Positions 16,546-25,200 of a DNA stretch of 55,432 nt are shown here, one piece after another (within the stretch, counting starts at the first letter, position 1; each line of letters begins with the position of its first letter). This DNA comes from SZAS-103 sp043747745 (GTDB lineage Bacteria; Pseudomonadota; Gammaproteobacteria; Xanthomonadales; Xanthomonadaceae). The DNA lies in contig JAYTOP010000059.1 in NCBI GenBank assembly GCA_043747745.1, positions 1 through 55,432 on the forward strand. Direction: 5' to 3'. The position numbers and the translations under genes are program-made. The notes beneath the pieces were generated by a model. The model saw only the letters and a program-made list of their open reading frames with translations. It ran no database searches and was not told the DNA's origin.

Positions 16546-18360
16546 GTGACCGTGCAGATCATCAAGCAGCTACCAGACACACTGATCGATCAGATCGCCG
16601 CTGGCGAAGTCGTCGAGCGTCCCGCGTCTGTCGTCAAGGAGCTCGTCGAGAATGCGCTCGACGCTGGCGCCACGCGTCTGGATATCGATCTCGAAGAGGG
16701 CGGCGCGCGCCTGATCCGCGTGCGCGACGACGGCGGCGGGATCGCGGCTGACGACTTGCAATTGGCGGTGTCGCGGCATGCGACCAGCAAGATCGCCTCG
16801 CTCGACGATCTCGAACAAGTCGTCACTCTTGGGTTTCGCGGCGAAGCATTGCCGTCGATCGCGTCGGTCAGCCGATTCAGCCTGACGTCGCGGCGTGCGG
16901 ATTCCGAACACGGCGCGCAATTGCGGATCAATGGCGGCAAGCATGGCGAGGTCACGCCGCATCCGCATCCGCAGGGCAGCACGGTCGAGGTGCGCGACCT
17001 GTTCTACAACGTGCCTGCGCGACGTCGTTTCATGAAGGCCGAACGCACCGAACTCGGCCACGTCGAGGACTGGCTGCGCACGCTCGCGCTGTCGCGTCCG
17101 CGCATCGAATTGCGGGTGAACCACAACGGAAAATTGATCCGGCATTACCGCGCACTGCGAGCCGACGACACTGGCATCGGCCGCATTGCCGATGTGCTGG
17201 GAGAAGACTTCGCATCGGCCTGCATCGTCCTCGATCACGCCGCCGCAGGATTGCGCCTGCACGGCTGGATCGGCCTGCCGACCACCGCGCGTTCGAATGC
17301 CGACCAGCAATATTTTTTCGTGAACGGCCGCGGCGTGAGCGATCGCACGGTTGCGCATGCGGTGCGCCAGGCCTACGCGGACGTGCTCTACCACGGCCGC
17401 CATCCGGCATTCGTGCTGTTCCTCGAACTCGATCCGCGTCGCGTCGACGTGAACGTGCATCCGGCCAAGTTCGAGGTGCGTTTCCGCGACGGACGCATGG
17501 TGCACGACTTCGTGTTCCGCACCTTGCACGAAGCGCTGGCTGGAGCGCGTGCGGGCAATGTCGCGTCGCCGCCACAGAGCCCGCCGGGGAATGCGCATGC
17601 GTTCGGCGCAGCGGCGCTGACAGCGCATGCGTCGTCCTGGTCGCCGACGCGGCAGTCAGGCTTGTCGCTCGCGGTGAACGATGCAGGTGCGGCTTACGCT
17701 GGAGGCTACGGCAGCGATGCGCTGGTTTCTGCAATGCCGATGCAATCGATTCCCCAGTCCATTGCCGACGGCGAAGCGCCCCCGTTGGGTTACGCGCTCG
17801 CGCAATTGCACGGCATTTTCATTCTTGCCGAAAACCAGCACGGCCTGGTGCTGGTGGACACGCACGCTGCACACGAACGGATCACTTACGAGCGTCTGAA
17901 AACCGCGCAGGAAGGCGTCGGCATCCGTGCGCAACCCTTGCTGGTGCCGCTCAGCCTGGCGCTGTCCGAGCGCGAGGCCGACGTAGCGGAGCAGCATGCC
18001 GAAGCGCTCGCAGAGCTCGGATTCGAAGTCCATCGCAGCGGCCCGCAAACCATCCGGCTGCGCTGCGTTCCGGCCTTGCTCGACGGTGCCGATCCGCGCC
18101 AGCTGCTGCTCGATGTGCTCGCCGACTTGCGCGAACACGGTGGCTCGCGCAAGGTCGAGGAACGCCGCAACGAACTGCTCTCGACGATGGCCTGCCACGG
18201 CTCGGTGCGCGCGAACCGGCGGCTTGGCATCGCCGAGATGAACGCATTGTTGCGCGACATGGAGGCGACAGAACGCTCCGCGCAGTGCAATCATGGCCGA
18301 CCGACCTGGGTGCAACTTGGTCGCGCTGAACTCGACCGTTTTTTCCTGCGAGGCCGTTGA
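16546..18360 (+). CDS. mutL: DNA mismatch repair protein MutL, endonuclease type
   Basis: About 604 aa from a GTG just before VQIIKQLPDTLIDQIAAGEV; an open frame from 16471 adds a nonconserved leader. GHKL ATPase motifs: VENALDAG, RVRDDGGGI, TLGFRGEALPSIASVS. The C-terminal dimerisation domain (about 415-604) has the metal-dependent nicking motif as DTHAAHERITYE, matching DQHA-x2-E-x4-E with Thr for Gln, plus ACHGSVRANRRL and QCNHGRPTWVQLG. So this MutL is predicted to be a nicking endonuclease, unlike the E. coli protein. A weak -10 (TATCAT) lies at 16520. Confidence 0.95.
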   Translation: MTVQIIKQLPDTLIDQIAAGEVVERPASVVKELVENALDAGATRLDIDLEEGGARLIRVRDDGGGIAADDLQLAVSRHATSKIASLDDLEQVVTLGFRGEALPSIASVSRFSLTSRRADSEHGAQLRINGGKHGEVTPHPHPQGSTVEVRDLFYNVPARRRFMKAERTELGHVEDWLRTLALSRPRIELRVNHNGKLIRHYRALRADDTGIGRIADVLGEDFASACIVLDHAAAGLRLHGWIGLPTTARSNADQQYFFVNGRGVSDRTVAHAVRQAYADVLYHGRHPAFVLFLELDPRRVDVNVHPAKFEVRFRDGRMVHDFVFRTLHEALAGARAGNVASPPQSPPGNAHAFGAAALTAHASSWSPTRQSGLSLAVNDAGAAYAGGYGSDALVSAMPMQSIPQSIADGEAPPLGYALAQLHGIFILAENQHGLVLVDTHAAHERITYERLKTAQEGVGIRAQPLLVPLSLALSEREADVAEQHAEALAELGFEVHRSGPQTIRLRCVPALLDGADPRQLLLDVLADLREHGGSRKVEERRNELLSTMACHGSVRANRRLGIAEMNALLRDMEATERSAQCNHGRPTWVQLGRAELDRFFLRGR

Positions 18361-18372
18361 CAATCCACCTGC

Positions 18373-18525
18373 GACCCACATGGATGTGGGGAGTGCACAC
18401 AGGCGACTGGAACGCCTGTAGCCGACCCACATGGATGTGGGGAGTGCACACAGGCGACTGGAACGCCTGTAGCCGACCCACATGGATGTGGGGAGTGCAC
18501 ACAGGCGTCTGGAACGCCTGTAGTC
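18373..18525. repeat. three direct 51-bp repeats, each with two hairpins
   Basis: Copies begin GACCCACATGG at 18373, 18424 and 18475, exactly 51 bp apart. Copies one and two are identical; copy three differs at a few bases and has a divergent end. Each unit contains the palindrome CCCACATGGATGTGGG and a second hairpin with CAGGCG/CGCCTG arms around a seven-base loop. They lie between the mutL stop and the ribosome binding site of the next gene. They may work as RNA hairpins (termination or mRNA ends), or be a dispersed intergenic element. Confidence 0.9.
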
Positions 18526-18566
18526 GCGGCCGTTAGTCCACACGATTTGAATCTGGAGAAATGCGC

Positions 18567-19586
18567 ATGCGTCACGCCAATCTCATCGCCACGTTCGGAG
18601 CTGTCGCCGTGATCGGTTTGCTCGCATGTGCCGCAGCCCAGCGCGCGGAGGCTACGGCTGCGTCGACGCCCAAGGCGAGCGTCGTGCAACCGGCGCCTAT
18701 GGATCGCGCGGCATTCGAGAAAGAAGTCATGCAATGGCGCAGCGTGCGCGCCGAACGCCTGCGCAAGCCCGACGGCTGGTTGTCTTTGGTCGGCCTGCAC
18801 TGGGTCGAACCCGGCGTGCATCAGGTCGGCAAGGCCGATGCCAACGACATTCAGTTGCGCACCGGTCCCGCCAGGCTCGGCACGCTGACCCTGAAGGATG
18901 GCAAGGCGACGCTGAAACCCGATCGCGCTGCCGACGCCACGATCGGCGGCAAGCCGGTCGTCGGCGGAGTCGCGCTGAAATCCGACACGACAACTGATGC
19001 AGAGGGCCCAACCATCGTCGCGTTCAACAAGGGCAGCGCGAACTTCCAGGTCATCGAGCGTAGCGGTCGATTCGCATTGCGCGTGAAGGACGCGAACGCG
19101 CCGACCCGCACGGGTTTTCTCGGCATCGACTATTTCAACGCCGATCCGGCGTGGCGTTTCAATGCGCGTTTCGAGCCGCATCCGCCTGGCAAGACGATCC
19201 AGATTGCGAGCGTCATCAACACCATCGACCCGATGGCGAACCCCGGTACGGTCGTATTCGAGAAAGACGGCAAGACCTATCGGCTTGAAGCCGTCGATGA
19301 AGGCGATGGCCAGTTGTTCCTGATCTACGCCGATCGCACCAACGACAAGACGACGTATGGCGCTGGCCGTTTCCTGTATGCCGAGCCTGTGAAGAACGGT
19401 ATGACCGTTGTCGATTTCAACAAGTCCTACAACCCGCCGTGCGTGTTCACGCACTACGCGACGTGCCCGCTGCCGCCGCCCGAAAATCGTCTCGACCTGA
19501 CCGTCACCGCAGGCGAAAAATCCTATCGCGGCGCCGTGCATCACGATGCACCCGCAGCGCCGCCATCCAACGCCAAGACCCACTGA
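18567..19586 (+). CDS. DUF1684 domain-containing exported protein
   Basis: 339 aa from the ATG with GGAGAA six bases upstream; the ATG at 18561 abuts that site and is less likely. The signal sequence contains LLACAA, a possible but weak lipobox. The DUF1684 domain fills most of the protein (EKEVMQWRSVRAERLRKPDGWLSLVGLHWVEPG, GFLGIDYF, DFNKSYNPPCVFTHYATCPLPPPENRL). The family is widespread and uncharacterised. The gene is followed ten bases later by a TraB/GumN gene, probably cotranscribed. Confidence 0.88.
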   Translation: MRHANLIATFGAVAVIGLLACAAAQRAEATAASTPKASVVQPAPMDRAAFEKEVMQWRSVRAERLRKPDGWLSLVGLHWVEPGVHQVGKADANDIQLRTGPARLGTLTLKDGKATLKPDRAADATIGGKPVVGGVALKSDTTTDAEGPTIVAFNKGSANFQVIERSGRFALRVKDANAPTRTGFLGIDYFNADPAWRFNARFEPHPPGKTIQIASVINTIDPMANPGTVVFEKDGKTYRLEAVDEGDGQLFLIYADRTNDKTTYGAGRFLYAEPVKNGMTVVDFNKSYNPPCVFTHYATCPLPPPENRLDLTVTAGEKSYRGAVHHDAPAAPPSNAKTH

Positions 19587-19595
19587 GGATTTCTG

Positions 19596-20507
19596 ATGCG
19601 CAACACGTTCCGCAGGATTGCGATCGGGCTCGGGCTCGGCTTTCTGTTGGTTGGCGCGGCCTGCGCCGAGCCGCCAACGCCGATCCTGTGGAAGGTCAGT
19701 AAGGGCGACAGCACGGTGTATCTGCTCGGATCGATGCACTTCCTGATGGACGCCGACTATCCGCTGTCGCCCGATGTGGATGCGGCCTACAAGGATGCCG
19801 AAAAACTCGTGTTCGAGATTGCGCCTGCGGAAATGAATCCGTTGGCGATGATTGCCGAGACCCTCAAGCACGGTGTTTATCTGGACCCGACGCACAAGCT
19901 GCAGGACGATCTGTCGGCGTCGACCTGGCGCGACCTCGTGGCCTATGGCTCGAAGAACAATCTGCCGATCGCCAAACTGCAGACCATCCAGCCATGGATG
20001 ATGGTCCTGACGCTGGTCGCGCTTGAAAGCCAGAAGATGGGCCTGAAGCCGGAACTCGGCCTGGACATGCATTTCATGCAGATGGCCAGCGCCGACCACA
20101 AGCCGACTGCCGGTCTGGAAACGGTGGATCAGCAGCTGGCGATCTTCTACACCGCGCCGATCAAGACGCAGGAACAAATGCTGCGGCAGGGCCTGGACGA
20201 AGTCGTCGATTTCAAGAAAGAGATGGACAAGGAGCACAACACCTGGCGTCGCGGCGATGCCGATGCGATGCTGGTCGGCGAAGAAAAAGACAACGCAAAA
20301 ATCCCCGGCATGCATGAAAAAATCCTCGTGCAGCGCAACCGCAACTGGATTCCGCAGATCGAGAAGATGCTCGCGGAGGGCAAGACGCACACGCTGGTGA
20401 TCGTCGGTGCGCTGCACCTGCCAGGGCCGGACGGTGTCGTACGCCTGTTGCAGCAGAAGGGCTACTCCGTCGTACGCATGTGCAGCGGCTGCAAGAACAT
20501 CCACTGA
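19596..20507 (+). CDS. TraB/GumN family protein
   Basis: 303 aa with a signal peptide ending AACAE near residue 26 and GAGGAT ahead of the start. Family motifs: LWKVSKGDSTVYLLGSMHF near the N-terminus, EMDKEHNTWRRGDADAM, and a C-terminal VIVGALHLPGPDGVVRLLQQKGYSV. TraB/GumN proteins resemble the Tiki metalloprotease fold, whose metal ligands include the early GS-x-H and the late GALH His; both are present here. Substrate unknown; likely periplasmic. Confidence 0.9.
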   Translation: MRNTFRRIAIGLGLGFLLVGAACAEPPTPILWKVSKGDSTVYLLGSMHFLMDADYPLSPDVDAAYKDAEKLVFEIAPAEMNPLAMIAETLKHGVYLDPTHKLQDDLSASTWRDLVAYGSKNNLPIAKLQTIQPWMMVLTLVALESQKMGLKPELGLDMHFMQMASADHKPTAGLETVDQQLAIFYTAPIKTQEQMLRQGLDEVVDFKKEMDKEHNTWRRGDADAMLVGEEKDNAKIPGMHEKILVQRNRNWIPQIEKMLAEGKTHTLVIVGALHLPGPDGVVRLLQQKGYSVVRMCSGCKNIH

Positions 20508-20569
20508 GCGCCAGACACGCGGCGCGCGTGCGCCGCGAACTGCCGTGCATCACCTGTTAGGCCGTCCAC

Positions 20570-20920
20570 ATGAGCGTAGAAGCCTCTCTAAAATCCGCAG
20601 CGATTATTGGCGCGTTGTCGGGGACTTCAATTGCGCTGACAGACTTATGGATCAAATATCATCAGCCTCTGCCAGGGCAGAACGTAACAACAATCTGGCT
20701 AGTTGCGATCGTGGCGTTCATTTTTGTCCCCGGATACTTTTTTGTCCTTGGGCATGGCAATGAATTGCCTAGTCGCACTTGGTTTCTTTTGCGAGAGGAT
20801 CGAGATCGCCATTGGGTCACCGTCAAACGCATATCCGTTGGGTGGGTCTTTGCAGTCATTTTTGGCGCTTCATGGCATGCGGGCTTAATTTTTCTTCTAG
20901 GTGAGATTCCAAAGCCATGA
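20570..20920 (+). CDS. small membrane protein of unknown function, low GC
   Basis: 116 aa with three probable membrane helices (about 8-27, 42-60, 86-110) and a charged segment between the second and third (LLREDRDRHWVTVKR). Base composition is close to 50 percent GC, well below the neighbours. It has no family I recognise. Position after TraB/GumN could put it in the same transcript (62-base gap). Confidence 0.6.
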   Translation: MSVEASLKSAAIIGALSGTSIALTDLWIKYHQPLPGQNVTTIWLVAIVAFIFVPGYFFVLGHGNELPSRTWFLLREDRDRHWVTVKRISVGWVFAVIFGASWHAGLIFLLGEIPKP

Positions 20921-20967
20921 AGCATCTAAAGGTGGTTCTTGCTTTAGTACTGTGGCCTAACTCAAAC

Positions 20968-20996
20968 AAGCCGACCTGGCTTTCGCCACGCGGCTT
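20968..20996 (-). terminator. hairpin terminator after rnfB
   Basis: AAGCCG and CGGCTT form the outer stem, with a nested TGGC-TTTC-GCCA stem inside. On the minus strand it is followed by the T-rich TTGTTTG. It lies four bases past the rnfB stop codon. It could also serve the plus-strand gene ending at 20920. Confidence 0.5.
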
Positions 20997-20999
20997 AAT

Positions 21000-21542
21000 T
21001 CAGGCGATATGCGGCATCACTGGCAGCAGTTCGATGCAATCCACCGGGCATGGAGGCAGGCAAAGTTCGCAGCCCGTGCATAGGTCTGCGATCACGGTAT
21101 GCATGCGCTTGGGAGCGCCGATGATCGCATCGACCGGGCATGCCTGAATGCATTTGGTGCAGCCGATGCAGTCATCCTCGACGATGAGTGCGACGACTTT
21201 CGGTTTCTCGATGCCGTTCGCAGGATTGAGCGGTTTCACCTTGCGACCAAGCAACTCGGCCAGCGCGCGGATGCCGTCCATGCCACCCGGCGGACATTGG
21301 TTGATGTCGGCGATACCAGCGGCGATGGCCGTTGCGTAAGGGCGGCAGCCCGGATAGTTGCACTGACCGCATTGGGTTTGCGGCAGCAGGCAATCGATCG
21401 CTTCGATCAAGTCTTCGTTGTTTGGCTGTGCGACAGGCATTCGGGGAGATCGTAGAAGCGCGATCCTCCAGGCGGCGAACGCGACCAGGACGATCGCTAC
21501 ACCGACGACAAGCAATGGTTCGATGGCGGCGATCATTGGCAT
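21000..21542 (-). CDS. rnfB: RnfB/RsxB-family Fe-S electron carrier (stand-alone)
   Basis: 180 aa. An N-terminal membrane helix (about 5-28) is followed by the RnfB 4Fe-4S domain CLLPQTQCGQCNYPGCRPYA...QCPPGG. Two bacterial ferredoxin clusters follow (CIGCTKCIQACPVDAI and CTGCELCLPPCPVDCI). In Rnf/Rsx complexes this subunit accepts electrons on the cytosolic side. No rnfA, C, D, G or E is near, and the gene stands beside metG. Whether it has partners elsewhere or a separate role cannot be seen here. Confidence 0.92.
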   Translation of the reverse strand: MPMIAAIEPLLVVGVAIVLVAFAAWRIALLRSPRMPVAQPNNEDLIEAIDCLLPQTQCGQCNYPGCRPYATAIAAGIADINQCPPGGMDGIRALAELLGRKVKPLNPANGIEKPKVVALIVEDDCIGCTKCIQACPVDAIIGAPKRMHTVIADLCTGCELCLPPCPVDCIELLPVMPHIA

Positions 21543-21618
21543 TCGGGAATTCGCTGCTGCGGGTCATCCAGTAGCGCTACGACGGACAACAAGAAGTACG
21601 CAATTGGCAAAGCAAAGG

Positions 21619-21636
21619 TCCCCGCCTGCGCGGGGA
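21619..21636 (-). terminator. GC-rich hairpin downstream of metG
   Basis: TCCCCGC and GCGGGGA pair around a four-base loop. On the minus strand the stem is followed by CCTTTGCTTTG. It lies about 45 bases past the metG stop and before rnfB. The T-tract is interrupted, so termination is likely but not certain. Confidence 0.4.
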
Positions 21637-21680
21637 TGGCGGAATGGCAAAGACGCTCGCATTGCGAACGCGCTAGTCCG

Positions 21681-23843
21681 TCACTTCACCGGCATGCCAG
21701 CTTGCGCGCCAGCATCCACGTCGAGCAGATGCAGGTCGCCGCCACCGCTGCCAGCTGACAGGATCATCCCTTCGCTGACGCCGAAGCGCATCTTGCGCGG
21801 CGCGAGGTTCGCGATGAACACGACCTTGCGGCCGACGAGTTTCTCCGGCTCGCTGTAGGCCGCGCGGATGCCAGAAAAAATCTGTCGCTGCCCGAGTTCG
21901 CCCGCATCCAGCAGGAAGCGCAGCAGCTTGTCCGAGCCATCGATGAATCCGCATTCGAGCACCGTGCCGATGCGCAGGTCGAGCTTGGCGAAGTCGTCGA
22001 TGGAGATGGTTTCTGCGACTGCGGGATTCGGTTGTATCGGCGCGTTGCTCGCGTGTATGACGGTCTTGGGTTGTTCGGTCGGCTGCATGGATTCGGTGCT
22101 GGCGGCGGTCATGGCTTCGATGTGTTTTGGGTCGATTCGGGTCAGGAGGTGTTCGTAGGCATTGATGCGCGTCGGAAACCTAGTCGATTTGCAATCGTCG
22201 AATGTCAACGCATGCCGGATTTCAAAGAAACTCTCGGCTTTCTTGGAAAAAGCAGGAAGGATCGGCTTCAGATAAATGCTTGCGAGGAAGAATGCCCACA
22301 GCGAGTCGGTGCAAATCCAGTGAAGCTCCAAGCGCTTATCTTCATCTGCATCAAGATCTTTAGCTAATAACCAAGGTTTTGCTAGATCCCAACGACGATT
22401 GGTGTTGTCGGCAATTTCCATGACCTGCCTAATTACGGAAGCGAAATTCCCTGCCGTATACTCTTTGACGATTCCATCACCTGCCTCTTCCGCTAGGTCG
22501 CTCGAGGTCGGATTCGTGGTGACAGGTAGTTCATGCATCCGATGCAGACCGTTCGGATCAAGCAAGCCATCGAAGTGTTTAGTGATGAACCCTGAGGCCC
22601 TACTTGCGATGTTCACAAACTTGCCAACCAAATCGCTGTTCACTCGCGCGAGAAAATCGGACAGGTTGAGGTCAAGGTCATCGACAGCACCGGTAGATTT
22701 CGTAGCCAAGTAATAGCGCAGGTATTCCGGATCCAGCCCCGCATCCAGGTACGTGCGCGCCTGGATGAAGGTGCCGCGAGACTTCGACATCTTCGCGCCG
22801 TTGACCATGAGATAACCGTTGACGTGCAGCGCGGTCGGCATCTTGATGTTCGCGCCACGCAGCACCGCCGGCCAGAACAAGCCGTGGAAGTTCACGATGT
22901 CCTTGCCGAGAAAGTGATGCAGTTCGGCTTCGCTGTCGGCTGCGAGCAACGCCTCGAAGTCGAGACCGTCGCGCTCGCAGAGCGCCTGCAAGGCAGTCAG
23001 GTATCCGATCGGTGCGTCCAGCCAGACGTAGAAAAATTTTCCAGGCGCGCCCGGAATCTCGAAGCCGAAATACGGCGCATCGCGCGAGATGTCCCAGTCG
23101 CGAAGTCCTGCGTCAGTCCACTCCCGCAACTTCGCTCGGACTCCTATATGGGCTGCGAGCTTTCTCTTGAAATAACGAAGAGTATCGGACTCATCTTTTA
23201 ACGGTTTCGGAAGGACATCATCACTTAGATACTGTTCGAGAATATTTTGGAAATCACCAAGTTTGAAGAAGAAATGCTCCGAGGCACGCAGTACAGGCGT
23301 CGCTCCGGATACAACCGAGCGCGGATTCTTGAGGTCGGTCGGTGAATACGTCGCACCGCAATGCTCGCAGTTGTCACCGTACTGGTCGGGCGTGCCGCAA
23401 TTCGGGCATTCGCCACGGATGTAGCGGTCCGGCAGGAACATCGACTTGATCGGATCGTAGTACTGCTCGACGCTGCGCCGCGCGATGTGGCCGCCCGCAT
23501 CGAGCCGTGCGTAGATCATTTCGGTGAGCTTGCGGTTGCGCGGCGAGTTGGTCGAGTCGTAGTGGTCAAAATCGACATGGAATGCGGCGAAATCGCGTTC
23601 ATGTCCCGCCTGGATTTCCGCGATGAACGCTTCGGGCGTGACGCCAGCCTTCTCCGCTGCAAGCATGATTGGCGTGCCATGGGTGTCGTCGGCGCACACG
23701 AAATGCACCGTGCGCCCTGCCATTCGCTGCGCGCGCACCCAGATGTCGGCCTGCACGTAGCCGACCAGGTGGCCGAGATGCAGAGCGCCATTGGCATAGG
23801 GCAGGGCGCTGGTGACGAGCGCGGTGGGCTTGAGGGCCGACAT
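21681..23843 (-). CDS. metG: methionine-tRNA ligase
   Basis: 720 aa from the ATG before SALKPTALVTSALPYANG; the open frame extends 14 codons further without support. Class I synthetase signatures: HLGH in the first 25 residues and KMSKSRGTF. The zinc knuckle CPNCGTPDQYGDNCEHCGATY marks the two-CxxC type. A C-terminal EMAP/tRNA-binding domain (about 620-720; DLRIGTVLECGFIDGSDKLL) gives the long dimeric form. Two internal segments, about 22160-22690 and 23130-23340, are far lower in GC than the rest of the gene although the frame is intact, a sign of mosaic origin. Confidence 0.96.
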   Translation of the reverse strand: MSALKPTALVTSALPYANGALHLGHLVGYVQADIWVRAQRMAGRTVHFVCADDTHGTPIMLAAEKAGVTPEAFIAEIQAGHERDFAAFHVDFDHYDSTNSPRNRKLTEMIYARLDAGGHIARRSVEQYYDPIKSMFLPDRYIRGECPNCGTPDQYGDNCEHCGATYSPTDLKNPRSVVSGATPVLRASEHFFFKLGDFQNILEQYLSDDVLPKPLKDESDTLRYFKRKLAAHIGVRAKLREWTDAGLRDWDISRDAPYFGFEIPGAPGKFFYVWLDAPIGYLTALQALCERDGLDFEALLAADSEAELHHFLGKDIVNFHGLFWPAVLRGANIKMPTALHVNGYLMVNGAKMSKSRGTFIQARTYLDAGLDPEYLRYYLATKSTGAVDDLDLNLSDFLARVNSDLVGKFVNIASRASGFITKHFDGLLDPNGLHRMHELPVTTNPTSSDLAEEAGDGIVKEYTAGNFASVIRQVMEIADNTNRRWDLAKPWLLAKDLDADEDKRLELHWICTDSLWAFFLASIYLKPILPAFSKKAESFFEIRHALTFDDCKSTRFPTRINAYEHLLTRIDPKHIEAMTAASTESMQPTEQPKTVIHASNAPIQPNPAVAETISIDDFAKLDLRIGTVLECGFIDGSDKLLRFLLDAGELGQRQIFSGIRAAYSEPEKLVGRKVVFIANLAPRKMRFGVSEGMILSAGSGGGDLHLLDVDAGAQAGMPVK

Positions 23844-23974
23844 CGACGGGAATCCACGAACGGATGGCCCACGATTATTCCACAAGACGACGCATTGGCG
23901 CGGTTTTCAGCCCATGGTCGTTCGATTGGCCGCTGAGCATGGATTACACTGCGCGCCCCGACTCCGGAATCACC

Positions 23975-25066
23975 ATGACCGACGATCTTCGATCACGCCT
24001 TGCCGAGGCGCTCGCGCGCATCCCCGATCCGCACACCGGCTCCGATCTCGGCGCGGCGGGAGCGGTAAAGGGCATCGGCATCGATGGCGACAAGGTCGCA
24101 GTCGAGATCGTGCTGGGTTATCCGGCCGCCGGTTGGCACGCAATGCTGGCCGAACAGGTGCGTGCGGTCGCGCTGTCGGTGCCGGGTGTTGCGCAGGCGA
24201 CGGTCGAAGTCCGTTCGCGCGTGCTTGCGCATCGCGTCCAGAACGAACTCACGCCTCTGCCGGAAGTGAAGAACATCATCGCGATCGCGTCCGGCAAGGG
24301 CGGCGTCGGCAAATCGACAACTGCCGTCAACCTCGCGCTCGCATTGCAGGCCGAAGGCGCTACCGTCGGCGTGCTCGACGCCGACATTTACGGTCCCAGC
24401 ATCCCGAAGATGCTGGGCTTGACTGGCCGCCCGGACAGTCCCGACGGCAAATCGATCGAACCGAAATACGGTCACGGCCTTCAGGCGATGTCGATCGGTC
24501 TGCTCGTCGCCGAGGACACCGCGATGATCTGGCGCGGTCCGATGGTCACCCAGGCATTGCAGCAATTGCTGGGCGAAACGCGCTGGAAGAACCTTGATTA
24601 CCTGATCATCGACCTGCCGCCGGGCACCGGCGACATCCAGCTCACGCTGTCGCAGCGCGTGCCGGTGTCGGGAGCGATCATCGTGACCACGCCGCAGGAC
24701 ATTGCGCTGCTCGACGCGAAGAAGGCGCTGCAGATGTTCAACAAGGTCGAGGTGCCGGTGCTCGGAATTGTTGAAAACATGGCCGTGCACGTTTGTTCCA
24801 ACTGCGGCCATGCCGAGCATGTGTTCGGCGAAGGTGGCGGCGAGCGCATGTCCGCGCAGTACGGCGTGCCGCTGCTGGGCGCGCTGCCGCTGGACATCCG
24901 CATCCGCGAGAATGCCGACGGCGGCACGCCGAGCGTCGCCGCAGACCCGGATTCATCCGTCTCGCTGACCTACCGCGCGATCGCCCGCAATGCCGCCGCA
25001 CGTCTGTCGTTGCAGGCGAAGAACAAGTCCATCGCGTTTCCGAACATCGTGATCCAGAACACGTGA
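23975..25066 (+). CDS. apbC: Mrp/ApbC Fe-S cluster carrier ATPase
   Basis: 363 aa from the ATG at MTDDLRSRL. An N-terminal MIP18/DUF59 domain (about 1-85) precedes the P-loop ATPase. Walker A is ASGKGGVGKSTTAVNLA; LDADIYGPSIPKMLGL, the Walker B region DYLIIDLPPGTGD and the cluster-binding pair VCSNCGHAEH follow. It delivers Fe-S clusters to client proteins. It is divergent from metG with 131 bp between the starts, a common pairing in proteobacteria. Confidence 0.95.
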   Translation: MTDDLRSRLAEALARIPDPHTGSDLGAAGAVKGIGIDGDKVAVEIVLGYPAAGWHAMLAEQVRAVALSVPGVAQATVEVRSRVLAHRVQNELTPLPEVKNIIAIASGKGGVGKSTTAVNLALALQAEGATVGVLDADIYGPSIPKMLGLTGRPDSPDGKSIEPKYGHGLQAMSIGLLVAEDTAMIWRGPMVTQALQQLLGETRWKNLDYLIIDLPPGTGDIQLTLSQRVPVSGAIIVTTPQDIALLDAKKALQMFNKVEVPVLGIVENMAVHVCSNCGHAEHVFGEGGGERMSAQYGVPLLGALPLDIRIRENADGGTPSVAADPDSSVSLTYRAIARNAAARLSLQAKNKSIAFPNIVIQNT

Positions 25067-25071
25067 GGTGG

Positions 25072-25200
25072 ATCGGGGGTTGGAGGCTGGGGTCTGGGGA
25101 TTGGTTGTTGCAACAGCCACGACGAAGCCCCAATCCACTCGATCAATCCCGCGCCTCCCGCTTCACGGCAACCCCAGCCCCCAACCTCCAGCCCCAATCC
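25072..25200. repeat. imperfect long inverted repeat of G-rich and C-rich arms
   Basis: A G-rich arm (about 25072-25104, words GGTTGGAGGCTGGGG and CTGGGGATTGG) faces a C-rich arm (about 25171-25200, words ACCCCAGCCC and AACCTCCAGCCCCAATCC). A second C-rich word, AGCCCCAATCC, lies between them at about 25126. The arms can pair imperfectly to a large hairpin. A related sequence (GCCAATCCCAAGTCCC) sits at 25887 upstream of dcd, suggesting a dispersed intergenic family. Confidence 0.65.

Noticed and set aside
18373..18525. CRISPR array
   Set aside because: Whole 51-bp units are repeated with no unique spacers and only three copies; no cas gene is near.
18291..20504. 737-codon minus-strand frame
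   Set aside because: Antisense to DUF1684 and TraB/GumN genes; an artefact of high GC.
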